From: RGIG7450 sp045577655
GTDB taxonomy: Bacteria; Bacillota; Clostridia; RUG12999
Assembly (NCBI GenBank): GCA_045577655.1
Contig: JAZNIU010000008.1
Coordinates: 1-27,711, forward strand
Direction of reading: 5' to 3'
DNA: 27,711 nucleotides
A program made the position numbers and the translations under genes. How positions within the stretch are numbered: the stretch's first letter is position 1; each line of letters starts with the position of its first letter. The notes below the pieces were generated by a model. That model saw nothing but the letters and a program-made list of their open reading frames with translations. It searched no databases and was not told the origin of the DNA. Positions 6,709 to 15,259 of this stretch are shown here, one piece after another.

Positions 6709-9700
6709 ATGAAATTAAAAAGAATTCTTTCGCTGCTCCTTGCATTAACGTTGGTTTCTTCTTTCATGATGATTTCAACAGTTTCTGCAGCAAATGATGA
6801 GTTTGCACTTCTCAGACAACTGGGATTTACAAGAGATTTCAGCGATAACACAACTCCTATAACAAGATACCAGGTTGCAGAAGTTGCAATTGAAATGGCA
6901 GGCATCGGTGCCGACCTCGAAGGCGACCCGGTTTATCCTGACGTACCGGTTAGACATAAATATTTTGGTGTTGTAAATGCAGCATACAAAAAAGGTCTTG
7001 TAAGTGCAAAACCTGACGGAACATTTGCACCGGACTCTCCCGCAACTCCTATGGATGCCGGCAGAGCAATCCTTGGAGAGCTTGGCTACGCAGCATTTGG
7101 TATGCAGGCAGGCTGGACAGATGCACAGTATAACAACAAAGTTCAGACACTTGGTCTTTTAAGCGGCATTAAATCTTCTTCAGGATTTACATATTACGAT
7201 TTTGGTAAAATGATTATAAACGCGCTTACAGTTAACATTATGGATATGATTTCTGTTGGCAATGAAGGTGTGCAGTTTAAAGAAAGTAACCTCACCTATA
7301 TAGAAAGCAAATATGGCTACAAAGCACAGTATGGTATTCTCCAGGCTGCAGGTAAAGCAAGTATGACGGGTACTGCTCCTACAGATTCTTTTGACCAGGT
7401 TGTTATAAAAGTTAACAACACATCAATAAGATTCAACACAACAGGCATTGACTACAGTGCACTTGTTGGCCAGAGAGTTAAATTCATTCTTTCCAATAAC
7501 TACGGCGACGGCGACCTCATTTACCTCGAAAAATACCGTGGCAGCAGAGTTATTGAACTTGACGCAACAGACCTTGACTATGATAACAATTCATTCACAT
7601 ATCATGATGAATATGGTAGAATAAAAACACAAAGCTTCCCTGTGACAGCAAGAGTTATCATAAACGGTGAAAACCGCACAACTATTGACGACAGATACTA
7701 TGAACCGGACACAGGCAGTGTAACACTTGTTGACACTGAAGATGACGGCAGAATAGACGTTGTTCACATAAACAGCAAAGTTGTTTTCAAAGTTGGTGCA
7801 ACAACACAGTTTGATCTTCTTGACGCTTTCACAAGCAACAGAATTACATACGGCGAAACAAAAATCTATGCTTACAAAGCAGGCGCAAATGCAAACATCG
7901 CTTCAATCAAAGTGGGCGACTATGTAGAACTTGCACCCGGTAAAATCAAATTCAATGCAGGAACAGGTCTTGTTGAAGTTGACGACGTAAACATGAACCG
8001 TATGACAGTCAACATTCTTCCTGTAACAAAAATTTCGGGTTCTGTTACAGCAATAAAAGCAACAGCTCTTTATGTTGACGGCGTTGAATACAAATTTGAC
8101 GGATATTTTGAAAAACTTGTAGCATATGGTCATGTTTCACTTCCTACACTTGGCGCAGTTGTTGAAATTGTTGTTGACGGGGATGGCGAAATTATTGACG
8201 TTCCTACAGTTGAGTCTGTATATTCATTAAATACAGACAGAAAATACGCTTATATGCTTGGTATGGCAGAAACGTCAAACGAGTCCAAAGACGCGGTTAT
8301 CAGAGTAATGAACATTGACATCCTTGAGGAAGAAAGATTCTATACAGCAGAAGACTGCCGACTCAATGGTAAAAAGTTTGACTTCCAGGAACTCAAGAAA
8401 ATGGACTACACCACAAGTTCAGTTATGATATACACTCCGGCAGTTAACCCTGAATATGATCCATCCTATGGACCGTCGACACCTGGCTATGACCCTGATA
8501 ACATTAAGACAAAACAGTATATTATGACACCTACTTTCAAACATCAGCTTATAAGCTATGTTCTTGATAAAGATGGAAAGGTTAAAGAGCTCTTCCTTGC
8601 TACCGACCATTCAAACCAGTACATCTTAGACAAAGACGGTATGTCAACAGGTGTTCCGAACCCCGACTATGTTGCAAACTATCAGGGTTACAGCAAAACA
8701 GAATTCACAATGGATATCAGAGGCAACTTACCTAACATTGACGGTGCAACTGTTCTTGCAAACATCTACCAGATGGACCCGCTGACAACATACCAGCTCA
8801 GAGTTCCTCTTGGTGACGATATTTACAACCCGAAAATGTGGTTCTCCGTTCCGCCTATTGGACCGGATACCAGATACCGCAGCGAAACTAACACCTACAT
8901 TGTTGCAGGTTCAGGTTCCGACGGTTGGACAGGACCGACTCTTGAACTGTACGACAACACAGAAAGCTTGTCGCCTACAATAATTATCAGAAGAGAGAAT
9001 CAGCAAACCACATCTATGACTTACCACTTCAATGATGAGCAGCGTGCTATGCTCATAACAGATATTACAACAATATATGACGAAGAAGCGGGCAAAGAAA
9101 AAATCCAGATTACAGGTCAGGTAGGAACACCCGATAAAGGTGTTGTTGAAAGAAAATATAACATATACGACCCGACAACAGCTCTTATTACATTTGAAAG
9201 ACCTAAAGAAACTGGTAGTGACAGACACAATAGTGCGATACATGTACTCTCAGAAACAGGCAGATTGCCGGCAACATTGGCTGATCTGGAAGTTGGCGAC
9301 CTTGTTGAAGTACAGCTCAATGATATTGGAGAAATTGCTCTTGCAAGAGTTATAGCAGATATGGAATTCTTCAAAATGGCTCCTACATTTAACAAGACGA
9401 TATCTTCGAACTACATTCCTGCCGACGACACTGGAAATGAGACTGTAAAATGGAATCTTCCTACATACGGCACTCTGGTTGGTAGCAGCGCTATCGGTGC
9501 AAAAACCGGTCAGTTATATTATGTTTACGGTCAGGTAACAAACGTATATGGTGATAATGGTGCTCTTATGAGAACCAGAGAAGATGCGACACTGCAGAAT
9601 TATGGCTTTGAAAAAATTGAAAGACCGGTATTCGATCCGCATCTCGGCGGTAACATTTCTGTTGAAGGTGGCGTTGCGATTATCCACACAGAAACAGGCA

Positions 9701-9801
9701 AAATGGAATCAGCTACAGTAGCAGACATCCAGCTTAGCGACAACGTAATCGCAAGAAAAACATACGATAGACCTGTTGAAGTATACATCATCAGAAAATA
9801 A
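6709..9801 (+). CDS. Large S-layer-type protein with N-terminal SLH domains
   Basis: A 1030-residue exported protein. The signal peptide ends at VSA, residue 27. SLH repeats occupy about residues 30-190 (for example the PVYPDVPVRHKYFGVVNAAYKKGLVS stretch and the ITRYQVAEVAIEMAG helix), so the anchor is N-terminal, opposite to the preceding protein. The remaining 840 residues are beta-rich, with repeated short modules of the kind KVGDYVEL, LEVGDLVEVQLNDIGEI and VDGDGEIIDV. No catalytic motif is recognised. The ribosome site GGAAGGAAGGGG is strong, and the codon choice (GCA, ACA, CTT, GTT) looks like that of an abundant protein. It may be the main S-layer subunit or a scaffold; both are inference. 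The gap to the previous gene is 72 bases with no clear terminator. Confidence 0.85.
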   Translation: MKLKRILSLLLALTLVSSFMMISTVSAANDEFALLRQLGFTRDFSDNTTPITRYQVAEVAIEMAGIGADLEGDPVYPDVPVRHKYFGVVNAAYKKGLVSAKPDGTFAPDSPATPMDAGRAILGELGYAAFGMQAGWTDAQYNNKVQTLGLLSGIKSSSGFTYYDFGKMIINALTVNIMDMISVGNEGVQFKESNLTYIESKYGYKAQYGILQAAGKASMTGTAPTDSFDQVVIKVNNTSIRFNTTGIDYSALVGQRVKFILSNNYGDGDLIYLEKYRGSRVIELDATDLDYDNNSFTYHDEYGRIKTQSFPVTARVIINGENRTTIDDRYYEPDTGSVTLVDTEDDGRIDVVHINSKVVFKVGATTQFDLLDAFTSNRITYGETKIYAYKAGANANIASIKVGDYVELAPGKIKFNAGTGLVEVDDVNMNRMTVNILPVTKISGSVTAIKATALYVDGVEYKFDGYFEKLVAYGHVSLPTLGAVVEIVVDGDGEIIDVPTVESVYSLNTDRKYAYMLGMAETSNESKDAVIRVMNIDILEEERFYTAEDCRLNGKKFDFQELKKMDYTTSSVMIYTPAVNPEYDPSYGPSTPGYDPDNIKTKQYIMTPTFKHQLISYVLDKDGKVKELFLATDHSNQYILDKDGMSTGVPNPDYVANYQGYSKTEFTMDIRGNLPNIDGATVLANIYQMDPLTTYQLRVPLGDDIYNPKMWFSVPPIGPDTRYRSETNTYIVAGSGSDGWTGPTLELYDNTESLSPTIIIRRENQQTTSMTYHFNDEQRAMLITDITTIYDEEAGKEKIQITGQVGTPDKGVVERKYNIYDPTTALITFERPKETGSDRHNSAIHVLSETGRLPATLADLEVGDLVEVQLNDIGEIALARVIADMEFFKMAPTFNKTISSNYIPADDTGNETVKWNLPTYGTLVGSSAIGAKTGQLYYVYGQVTNVYGDNGALMRTREDATLQNYGFEKIERPVFDPHLGGNISVEGGVAIIHTETGKMESATVADIQLSDNVIARKTYDRPVEVYIIRK

Positions 9802-9852
9802 TTGGTCTTAACCGGTGTAAAAGCACCGTTTAATCAGAAACTCCTCTTTATT

Positions 9853-9873
9853 GGCGGGCAAAAAAAGCCCGCC
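9853..9873 (+). promoter_or_regulatory. Intercistronic hairpin
   Basis: GGCGGGC, seven A, GCCCGCC, 51 bases after the large SLH gene. No T-run follows in either direction, so a simple terminator is unlikely. It may protect or partly uncouple the upstream messenger. The left arm and flank (TATTGGCGGGCAA) recur in the addA terminator. Confidence 0.5.
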
Positions 9874-9928
9874 ACCTCGGAAGAGGGAACAGAAAAACCT
9901 TACAATATGTAACAGGAGGATTCGTTTT

Positions 9929-11581
9929 ATGACGAGAATAACTAAATTTTTTGCCATTGCTCTTTGCCTTGCTCTCCTGCTTGGCACAACAGCTATGGCA
10001 GCTCCCATGACAAGCCCGACAAGCATTATTGCTATAGAAGATTTTGAAAGATTTGCGGCTGGGACATCCTACGATGATATGCCACATGCTTTTTCCAACG
10101 GAAACGAAGTTGCTGACTCGTTTGAGGCTACACTTAATAAAGACATTACAGTTATAAGATCAAATTATCCGTTGAGCGGAGACAAAAAATGGTTTGCTCA
10201 CAGAGGAGGACACCTTGTTGTTCGCGAGGGCAACGGAGGAAAAGTTTTGGGGCTCACTACTGATACATGGTACAGAGGCGAGTTTGCATATCTTTTAGAT
10301 GATGCGTGGACAATTGAAGAGTCTAAAGATGACCAGAAAGCCCTTGTTGTTTCTGCTGACATGGCTCTTGGGGCAACTGCTCCTAATAATGCAATGGACT
10401 CTTATGGCGGTATTGCTTATACATTTTACAGCATAGGATCTAGCAGCATACGTAACACAGGTGGTTCCGGCGCGTTTGGTCTTGTTGCCTATGGAACAAA
10501 CCAGCAGACAGCAGCTGCCGGTGCATACACGCCGGGCGGCGCAGGTGACCAGGGTTTCATCACTCAGGGACCGGAATATGCATATCCTAAGGGCCAGTTT
10601 GTTAATATGAAGCGTGTTATCGCTCCTTTCAGACTGACAGGTTCTGCTCCTACAGGAACCGATGTGGCGAATGAGATGTATTATGATGGTGATGCTCTGC
10701 TTTCTCTGAATGTATTCAATCATCACTATGTAAGAATGTCCGGGGATAATGCAACAGTTATTAACCAGATGGACAACGTTCCTGCATCAGCAATCTACAA
10801 TTTCTGTTTCACAAACAGCAGAAGAGACAACCAGGAATATTTCGACAACATTAGAATTTATGAAATGTCCTTAAATCCGGAACACTTCTATGTTGTTGAA
10901 CAGACAGATGGCAGATATACAGAAGTTAAACTTGATGAAGAAATTAAAATCTATTTCTCTCAGCCTTTTGCAGACTGTGCAGACCAGTCAGTTGCAGGCT
11001 ACAAAGCTTCTGATATCAGAAAAACAGTTGTAATCACAGACAGTCAGTCTAATGTTTACGATGCAGACGACTACACAGCTACAATCTCTGAAGAAATTGT
11101 CGGCGACCAGATTCAGGGCGTTCTCACAATCAAAATGAACCAGCCCATGAGATACAGTGAAACATACACGATTACACTTCCTTCTCTTATCAGAAACATT
11201 GCACGTGTTAAAATGCCTGCAGCATCTAACCGTACAGTCACTGTAACAACACTTCCCACACCGGCATATTCTTTCTCATTTGCTGAAGATACTTCTGCTT
11301 TCACAAACTCCTACAAAAAGTTTGATGTAAATGCTACAAGCTTATCTTCAAGAGAAACAGACAGCATAATTCTTATCGGTGTGTATGATGCACTCGGAAA
11401 CATCCAGAGCTACAGTTTTGTAAGCGCAAGCTTCAGCCCCAGCTCACAGGAAGCACTTTCTCTTTCTGCACAGGTTGCAGCAGGCAGCCAGGTTAGAGCA
11501 TATGCTTGCGGTGAAAAAGACCAGATAGCTACACTTGATACATACAGTTACAGTGCAGCAACACCTATCGAAGTTCAGTAA
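9929..11581 (+). CDS. Secreted LamG-like / Ig-like surface protein
   Basis: A 550-residue exported protein. The start is ATG 9929 behind AGGAGGA (9914-9920); the 26 residues upstream in frame read through the intercistronic hairpin and are rejected. The signal peptide ends near TAMA (residue 24). Residues about 30-312 resemble a concanavalin/LamG-type domain, with the characteristic ending YFDNIRIYEM. Residues about 315-442 look like a bacterial Ig-like (SbsA type) domain (TEVKLDEEIKIYFSQPF, MRYSETYTITLPS). Residues about 445-550 form a beta-rich module (IILIGVYDALGNI) that recurs as the whole of the next protein. No SLH domain or sortase motif is seen, so attachment to the wall is not explained. 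Glycan binding is a family-based guess. Confidence 0.75.
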   Translation: MTRITKFFAIALCLALLLGTTAMAAPMTSPTSIIAIEDFERFAAGTSYDDMPHAFSNGNEVADSFEATLNKDITVIRSNYPLSGDKKWFAHRGGHLVVREGNGGKVLGLTTDTWYRGEFAYLLDDAWTIEESKDDQKALVVSADMALGATAPNNAMDSYGGIAYTFYSIGSSSIRNTGGSGAFGLVAYGTNQQTAAAGAYTPGGAGDQGFITQGPEYAYPKGQFVNMKRVIAPFRLTGSAPTGTDVANEMYYDGDALLSLNVFNHHYVRMSGDNATVINQMDNVPASAIYNFCFTNSRRDNQEYFDNIRIYEMSLNPEHFYVVEQTDGRYTEVKLDEEIKIYFSQPFADCADQSVAGYKASDIRKTVVITDSQSNVYDADDYTATISEEIVGDQIQGVLTIKMNQPMRYSETYTITLPSLIRNIARVKMPAASNRTVTVTTLPTPAYSFSFAEDTSAFTNSYKKFDVNATSLSSRETDSIILIGVYDALGNIQSYSFVSASFSPSSQEALSLSAQVAAGSQVRAYACGEKDQIATLDTYSYSAATPIEVQ

Positions 11582-11602
11582 TTGTAGAGAGGAGAGAATA
11601 TT

Positions 11603-12046
11603 ATGAAAATTAAAAATATAGTTTGTCTTATTCTTGCTGCGCTTTGCATTTTCGGAACAATGACAGGTTTTGCAGCTAGTCCGGTTTCCATTGTTGACAA
11701 CACATACGAATGTGTAAAAATTGACAGCACTTCATACACCGAAACATCAGGGTTTGAAGCAGACGGTTCTGCTCAAGGGTACACATTAACTCTTGCAAAT
11801 AGCTCTGCAAGCGAACTTAACATCGCACTTATTCTTGTTCTTTTTGATAACGACGGAATCATCAGAAAAATGGTTAATACCGAAAGAACTCTTGCGGGCA
11901 ATGCTCAGCTTGAATTTGGTATAGGAACCATTATGGATGCATCGCTTGCAGGTGGTAAAGCTAAACTTTATGTATGGGATACTTTTGCAAACAAGTCTCC
12001 TTTTGTAGCTGAAATATCCAGAAATATTGCTTCAGTTACACCGTAA
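11603..12046 (+). CDS. Small secreted protein, standalone copy of upstream C-terminal module
   Basis: A 147-residue exported protein with a signal peptide (MKIK, hydrophobic core, GFAA at about residue 24). The mature part is one beta-rich domain, with segments such as LNIALILVLFDNDGIIRKM and GGKAKLYVWDTFAN. These align in order with the C-terminal module of the upstream protein (IILIGVYDALGNI, GSQVRAYACGEKDQ). The start is ATG 11603 behind GAGAGGAGAG, only 21 bases after the previous stop, so the two genes are co-transcribed. No catalytic residues are evident. I do not recognise the domain by name; a structural or binding role at the surface is inferred from context. Confidence 0.75.
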   Translation: MKIKNIVCLILAALCIFGTMTGFAASPVSIVDNTYECVKIDSTSYTETSGFEADGSAQGYTLTLANSSASELNIALILVLFDNDGIIRKMVNTERTLAGNAQLEFGIGTIMDASLAGGKAKLYVWDTFANKSPFVAEISRNIASVTP

Positions 12047-12051
12047 TTTAT

Positions 12052-12099
12052 AACAGAAAAAGCATAAAGCCGCTTACATTCCCTTTTTCTGTTGGATTT
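12052..12099 (+). terminator. Probable terminator after the secreted-protein genes
   Basis: AACAGAAAAAG and its exact complement CTTTTTCTGTT, separated by 20 bases and followed by GGATTTTTT. The stem is AT-rich and the loop long, so termination may be partial, leaving some read-through into the permease genes. Confidence 0.6.
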
Positions 12100-12162
12100 T
12101 TTGATGACGGAACGCTCGATGCAGCAATCTTTCCGGCCGGCAAAAGACTTTAGGAGGCTTAT

Positions 12163-13065
12163 ATGAAATTTTTTAAGGATGTTAAAAAGAATGGGTCACT
12201 GCTTTTGATGTCACTGCCCGCAGTTGTGTATTTTATAATGTTTGCATATGTACCAATGTTTGGTATTATTATTGCTTTCAAAAACTTTAACTATGCACAG
12301 GGTATTCTTGGCAGCCCGTGGGCAGGACTTAGAAACTTTGAGTTCCTGATTAAATCGGGTGACCTTACAACCATTTTAAGAAACACGATTCTTTATGCGT
12401 TGTTTAATCTTATTATTATTAAAATAATTGAAATTTTTATGGCTATCTTATACGATAGCCTCGGAACAAACAAGGTTAACAAATTTAACCAGACAGTTTC
12501 AATTTTGCCCTACTTCCTTTCATGGGTTGTTGTAGCATATTTTGCTAACTCTCTTTTAAATACAGAAAGAGGTGTTTTAAACCAGCTTTTAGGGACCAGA
12601 ATCCAGTGGTATTCAGTGCCTAAATACTGGCCTGTTATACTGATGAGTTTCCAAATCTGGAAAAATGTGGGTTATAACAGCATTATATACTATTCAAACA
12701 TCAGGGGTATAGATGCAGAACTTTATGAGGCTGCAAAAATTGACGGAGCTACTTGGTGGCAGCAAGTTAAACACATAACAATTCCTCTGCTGACATCCAT
12801 CATAATCATAATGTTTATTATGGGTATTGGTTCAGTTTTATACTGTGACTTTGGCTTGTTCTATAACGTTCCGAGAAACTCCGGAGCATTGTACTCTACA
12901 ACTCAGACACTCGATACATACATTTATAATGGTATTACTATGGCAGGCGGCAGTCTTGGAATGTCTTCTGCAGCAAGTTTCTTCCAATCAATCGTTGGTT
13001 TTGTCCTTGTTATTACATCCAATACAATTATAAAGAAAGTATCGCCGGAAAATGCAATGTTCTAA
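12163..13065 (+). CDS. Sugar ABC transporter permease, LplB type
   Basis: A 300-residue inner-membrane protein of the binding-protein-dependent carbohydrate permease family. About six hydrophobic segments are visible, and the cytoplasmic EAA loop reads ELYEAAKIDGATWWQQVKHI followed by TIPLL. The opening (LLLMSLPAVVYFIMFAYVPMFGIIIAFKNF) is typical of LplB-like permeases for complex glycans. The start is ATG 12163 behind TAGGAGG. The partner permease lies 16 bases downstream. A lipoprotein that captures the substrate normally accompanies such pairs but is absent here, as is the ATPase, which in Firmicutes is often a shared MsmX-type protein encoded elsewhere. The substrate is unknown; neighbouring surface proteins suggest an oligosaccharide. 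Confidence 0.92.
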   Translation: MKFFKDVKKNGSLLLMSLPAVVYFIMFAYVPMFGIIIAFKNFNYAQGILGSPWAGLRNFEFLIKSGDLTTILRNTILYALFNLIIIKIIEIFMAILYDSLGTNKVNKFNQTVSILPYFLSWVVVAYFANSLLNTERGVLNQLLGTRIQWYSVPKYWPVILMSFQIWKNVGYNSIIYYSNIRGIDAELYEAAKIDGATWWQQVKHITIPLLTSIIIIMFIMGIGSVLYCDFGLFYNVPRNSGALYSTTQTLDTYIYNGITMAGGSLGMSSAASFFQSIVGFVLVITSNTIIKKVSPENAMF

Positions 13066-13081
13066 TAAGGAGGAAAAATAG

Positions 13082-14029
13082 ATGCAGCTTTCTACAAACA
13101 CTAATACAAAAAAGAAAAAGAATCGTGACTTAACCATGGATGCTCCTCTTCTGGTTAAAATCGGTGGTTATTTTGTTACAACTCTTTTATCACTGCTCTG
13201 TGTAGTTCCTCTTTGGCTTACACTTTCCATTTCATTCACTGAAGAGGTTTCACTCGCGACAGACGGTTACCACTTTATACCAAAAGTGTTCAGTCTTAAA
13301 GCATATGAATACATTTTTGCTAACGGGGATATGATCTGGCAATCTTATGGGGTTACAATTCTTGTAACTGTTGTGGGCACAGCCCTTTCAGTTATTGTAA
13401 TGTCTATGTTTGCCTATGCAATTTCCAGAAAATCATTCCCGTGGGGATATCAGTTCAGTTTCTTTGCTTATTTTACCACTCTGTTTTCAGGTGGTATGGT
13501 ATCCTCCTACATCATCATTACAACAGTTTACGGTCTGCGTGACAACCCATTGGTTCTTATCTTAGTTGGATGTTGTACAGCGATGAATGTAATTATTATA
13601 AGAACTTATATGAGAACGTCAATTCCGGATTCGGTTATCGAGTCGGCGAAGATTGACGGTGCAGGCGAGTTCCTGTGTTTCTGGAAAATCGTTCTCCCTA
13701 TGGCAGTTCCCGTTCTTGCAACAATTGCACTTTTCAGAGCCGTTGCATTGTGGAACGACTGGAACACACCTTACCTCTATCTTCCTACAAACGACGCATG
13801 GGCACCAATTCAGCTTGTGCTTAAAAAGATAGAAAAGAATATTGAATATCTGGCAAGTAACACACAGTTTCTGACACCTCAGGAAGTTGAACGTCTCCAG
13901 AAAGAGCTTCCTTCCGACGGTTTCAGAATGGGTCTTACCATGATGGTTGCAATGCCTCTCGTTATTGCATACCCCTTCTTCCAGAAATACTTTGTTAAAG
14001 GTATCACAGTTGGTGCAGTAAAAGGTTAA
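13082..14029 (+). CDS. Sugar ABC transporter permease, YtcP/LplC type
   Basis: A 315-residue inner-membrane protein, the second half of the permease heterodimer. Features seen are a cytoplasmic N-terminus rich in Lys, the VVPLWLTLSISFTEE start common to YtcP-like proteins, and the EAA-type loop (SVIESAKIDGAGEFLCFWKI followed by VLP). The C-terminus, YPFFQKYFVKGITVGAVKG, is the usual end of this family. The start is ATG 13082 behind AAGGAGGAAAAAT. It is co-transcribed with the LplB-type permease and ends at a strong bidirectional terminator. Confidence 0.93.
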   Translation: MQLSTNTNTKKKKNRDLTMDAPLLVKIGGYFVTTLLSLLCVVPLWLTLSISFTEEVSLATDGYHFIPKVFSLKAYEYIFANGDMIWQSYGVTILVTVVGTALSVIVMSMFAYAISRKSFPWGYQFSFFAYFTTLFSGGMVSSYIIITTVYGLRDNPLVLILVGCCTAMNVIIIRTYMRTSIPDSVIESAKIDGAGEFLCFWKIVLPMAVPVLATIALFRAVALWNDWNTPYLYLPTNDAWAPIQLVLKKIEKNIEYLASNTQFLTPQEVERLQKELPSDGFRMGLTMMVAMPLVIAYPFFQKYFVKGITVGAVKG

Positions 14030-14041
14030 TATTTTTAAATT

Positions 14042-14073
14042 AAAACCGGACATTGAAAAATGTCCGGTTTTTT
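14042..14073. terminator. Bidirectional terminator between permease and protease genes
   Basis: AAAACCGGACA and TGTCCGGTTTT form an 11-bp stem with an 8-base loop, followed by T-rich sequence on the plus strand and by AATTT on the minus strand. It separates the convergent permease and SpoIVFB-like genes; the protease stop codon at 14072 overlaps its T-run. Confidence 0.85.
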
Positions 14074-14896
14074 ATTTTGTTTTTGGAACATCCTTTCCCA
14101 GCAGAGAGGTATTTGGCGGAAGAGCATTTTCCGTCATAAGACAGTATAAATTCTTTGCAGTAACAAACCCGTGAATTTCTCCTTTTTTGTCCCAGACTGC
14201 ACCCACCGAGTTTATGGGCAAGCTATCTGCTGCTTCAATAATGCTCATTTCTCCGTCAATATTAAAAAGAGTAGATTTTTCAAATTTTTCGTTTCTGCTA
14301 AATGCAATTTCGGTAACAAGGCTGGAGGGTTGTTTAGCGGAAAATAAAATGAAAAGTCCAATATATAATAGACTGAAATTTATCCCCGAAAGGTACAGAA
14401 TACAAATACCTATAAGACTCAGAAAAAGGCCAAAAAGATATCCTGAAATTTTTAGTATATTTTGTGCTTTTTTTCGGGAAATAAATTGGGTTAAAAGACA
14501 GAAAAAAATATGCCCTCCGTCAAGCGGAAGAACAGGAAAAAGGTTTAATATTGCAATGCCGAGATTTAGCTCTCGCAAAAGAGGAACTCCCAGCCTGTTT
14601 GCCACAAAAGCTGTCATAAGACTTAAGATTGGACCGCCGGAAGAAATCATCATCAGAGTACTTGAACCAAAACTTCTGCCCGGGAAGGTGATTTCTATGC
14701 CAAAACCGTGGACAGAAAAATTTTCTGACTTAACTCCGCAAAGACGAGCCGCAAAAATGTGACCCAACTCGTGAATTGACATTGAAAAGATTAAATAGAG
14801 AAAATTTACGTTTTTTGTGGAAAGTGCAAGGGCGGCACAGGCAAGAAAAGAGATTTCCAGAACAAGATTTTTATGAAGACGAAAAAAACTTTTCAT
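14072..14896 (-). CDS. spoIVFB: SpoIVFB-like M50 site-2 protease
   Basis: A 274-residue membrane metalloprotease. The zinc site is SIHELGH (H42, E43, H46), and the third ligand lies in NLFPVLPLDGGH (D126), both in hydrophobic segments, as in the SpoIVFB branch of the M50 family. Residues about 210-260 resemble a single degenerate CBS-like segment. In Bacillus, SpoIVFB cleaves pro-sigma-K in the mother cell during sporulation; the same role here is inferred. Its start overlaps the stop of a small membrane protein in the SpoIVFA position by four bases (ATGA). It ends at the terminator shared with the permease gene. Confidence 0.85.
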   Translation of the reverse strand: MKSFFRLHKNLVLEISFLACAALALSTKNVNFLYLIFSMSIHELGHIFAARLCGVKSENFSVHGFGIEITFPGRSFGSSTLMMISSGGPILSLMTAFVANRLGVPLLRELNLGIAILNLFPVLPLDGGHIFFCLLTQFISRKKAQNILKISGYLFGLFLSLIGICILYLSGINFSLLYIGLFILFSAKQPSSLVTEIAFSRNEKFEKSTLFNIDGEMSIIEAADSLPINSVGAVWDKKGEIHGFVTAKNLYCLMTENALPPNTSLLGKDVPKTK

Positions 14897-15162
14897 TCTT
14901 TGGGCACCTGCGTTTCTACTGAAGCAGGCAGTGACAAGTCATCAAAAAATCGTGCGGTAATTTCAGGAATGTTAACAGTTGTATTAAGAATTTGACGTGC
15001 GTAGTCACGGGGAGTTTTCCCTCCCGGGAGGGATGCGTCCTTAAACAACATAAAAGTACATATAATTGCTATGCACAAAACAATCTGTACAAACAGTTTT
15101 CCGTTTGATGAAGGTGTGGATTTTTGTTCATATCTTCGGCTGCGATTTCTTCGAGTTTTCAT
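14893..15162 (-). CDS. Small membrane protein in the SpoIVFA position
   Basis: An 89-residue protein. It has a very basic N-terminus (MKTRRNRSRRYEQK), one membrane segment (about residues 23-40) and a short outer tail of about 48 residues. The start is ATG 15162 behind GAAAGGAG. It overlaps the SpoIVFB-like gene by four bases, exactly where SpoIVFA is encoded in Bacillus. SpoIVFA is about three times longer and carries a LytM/M23-like domain outside the membrane, which is missing here. It may be a minimal regulator or anchor of the protease; homology to SpoIVFA is suggested by position and topology, not by clear sequence match. Confidence 0.7.
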   Translation of the reverse strand: MKTRRNRSRRYEQKSTPSSNGKLFVQIVLCIAIICTFMLFKDASLPGGKTPRDYARQILNTTVNIPEITARFFDDLSLPASVETQVPKE

Positions 15163-15192
15163 ATTTTTTCTCCTTTCGCTAACTGATATTAA

Positions 15193-15221
15193 ATTATATT
15201 ATAAAATGAGAAAAAATATGA
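15193..15221 (-). promoter_or_regulatory. Possible sigma-E promoter for the spoIVF pair
   Basis: Minus-strand TCATATT (fits the sigma-E -35), a 14-base spacer and AATATAAT (6 of 8 against CATACAAT). It lies 31 bases before the start codon of the small membrane protein and touches the rapZ terminator. An AT-rich background makes chance matches likely. Confidence 0.35.
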
Positions 15222-15222
15222 A

Positions 15223-15254
15223 AAAACTCTCTGAAGAAATCTTCAAAGAGTTTT
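15223..15254 (-). terminator. Terminator of the hprK-glk-murB-rapZ operon
   Basis: On the minus strand AAAACTCTTTGAAG, a 4-base loop and CTTCAGAGAGTTTT pair with one wobble and run into a T-tract, six bases after the rapZ stop. Confidence 0.8.
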
Positions 15255-15259
15255 GTTTT

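Noticed and set aside
9851..9928. In-frame extension of the LamG/Ig-like protein upstream of ATG 9929
   Set aside because: It reads through a GC-rich hairpin, lacks a ribosome site and would bury the signal peptide.
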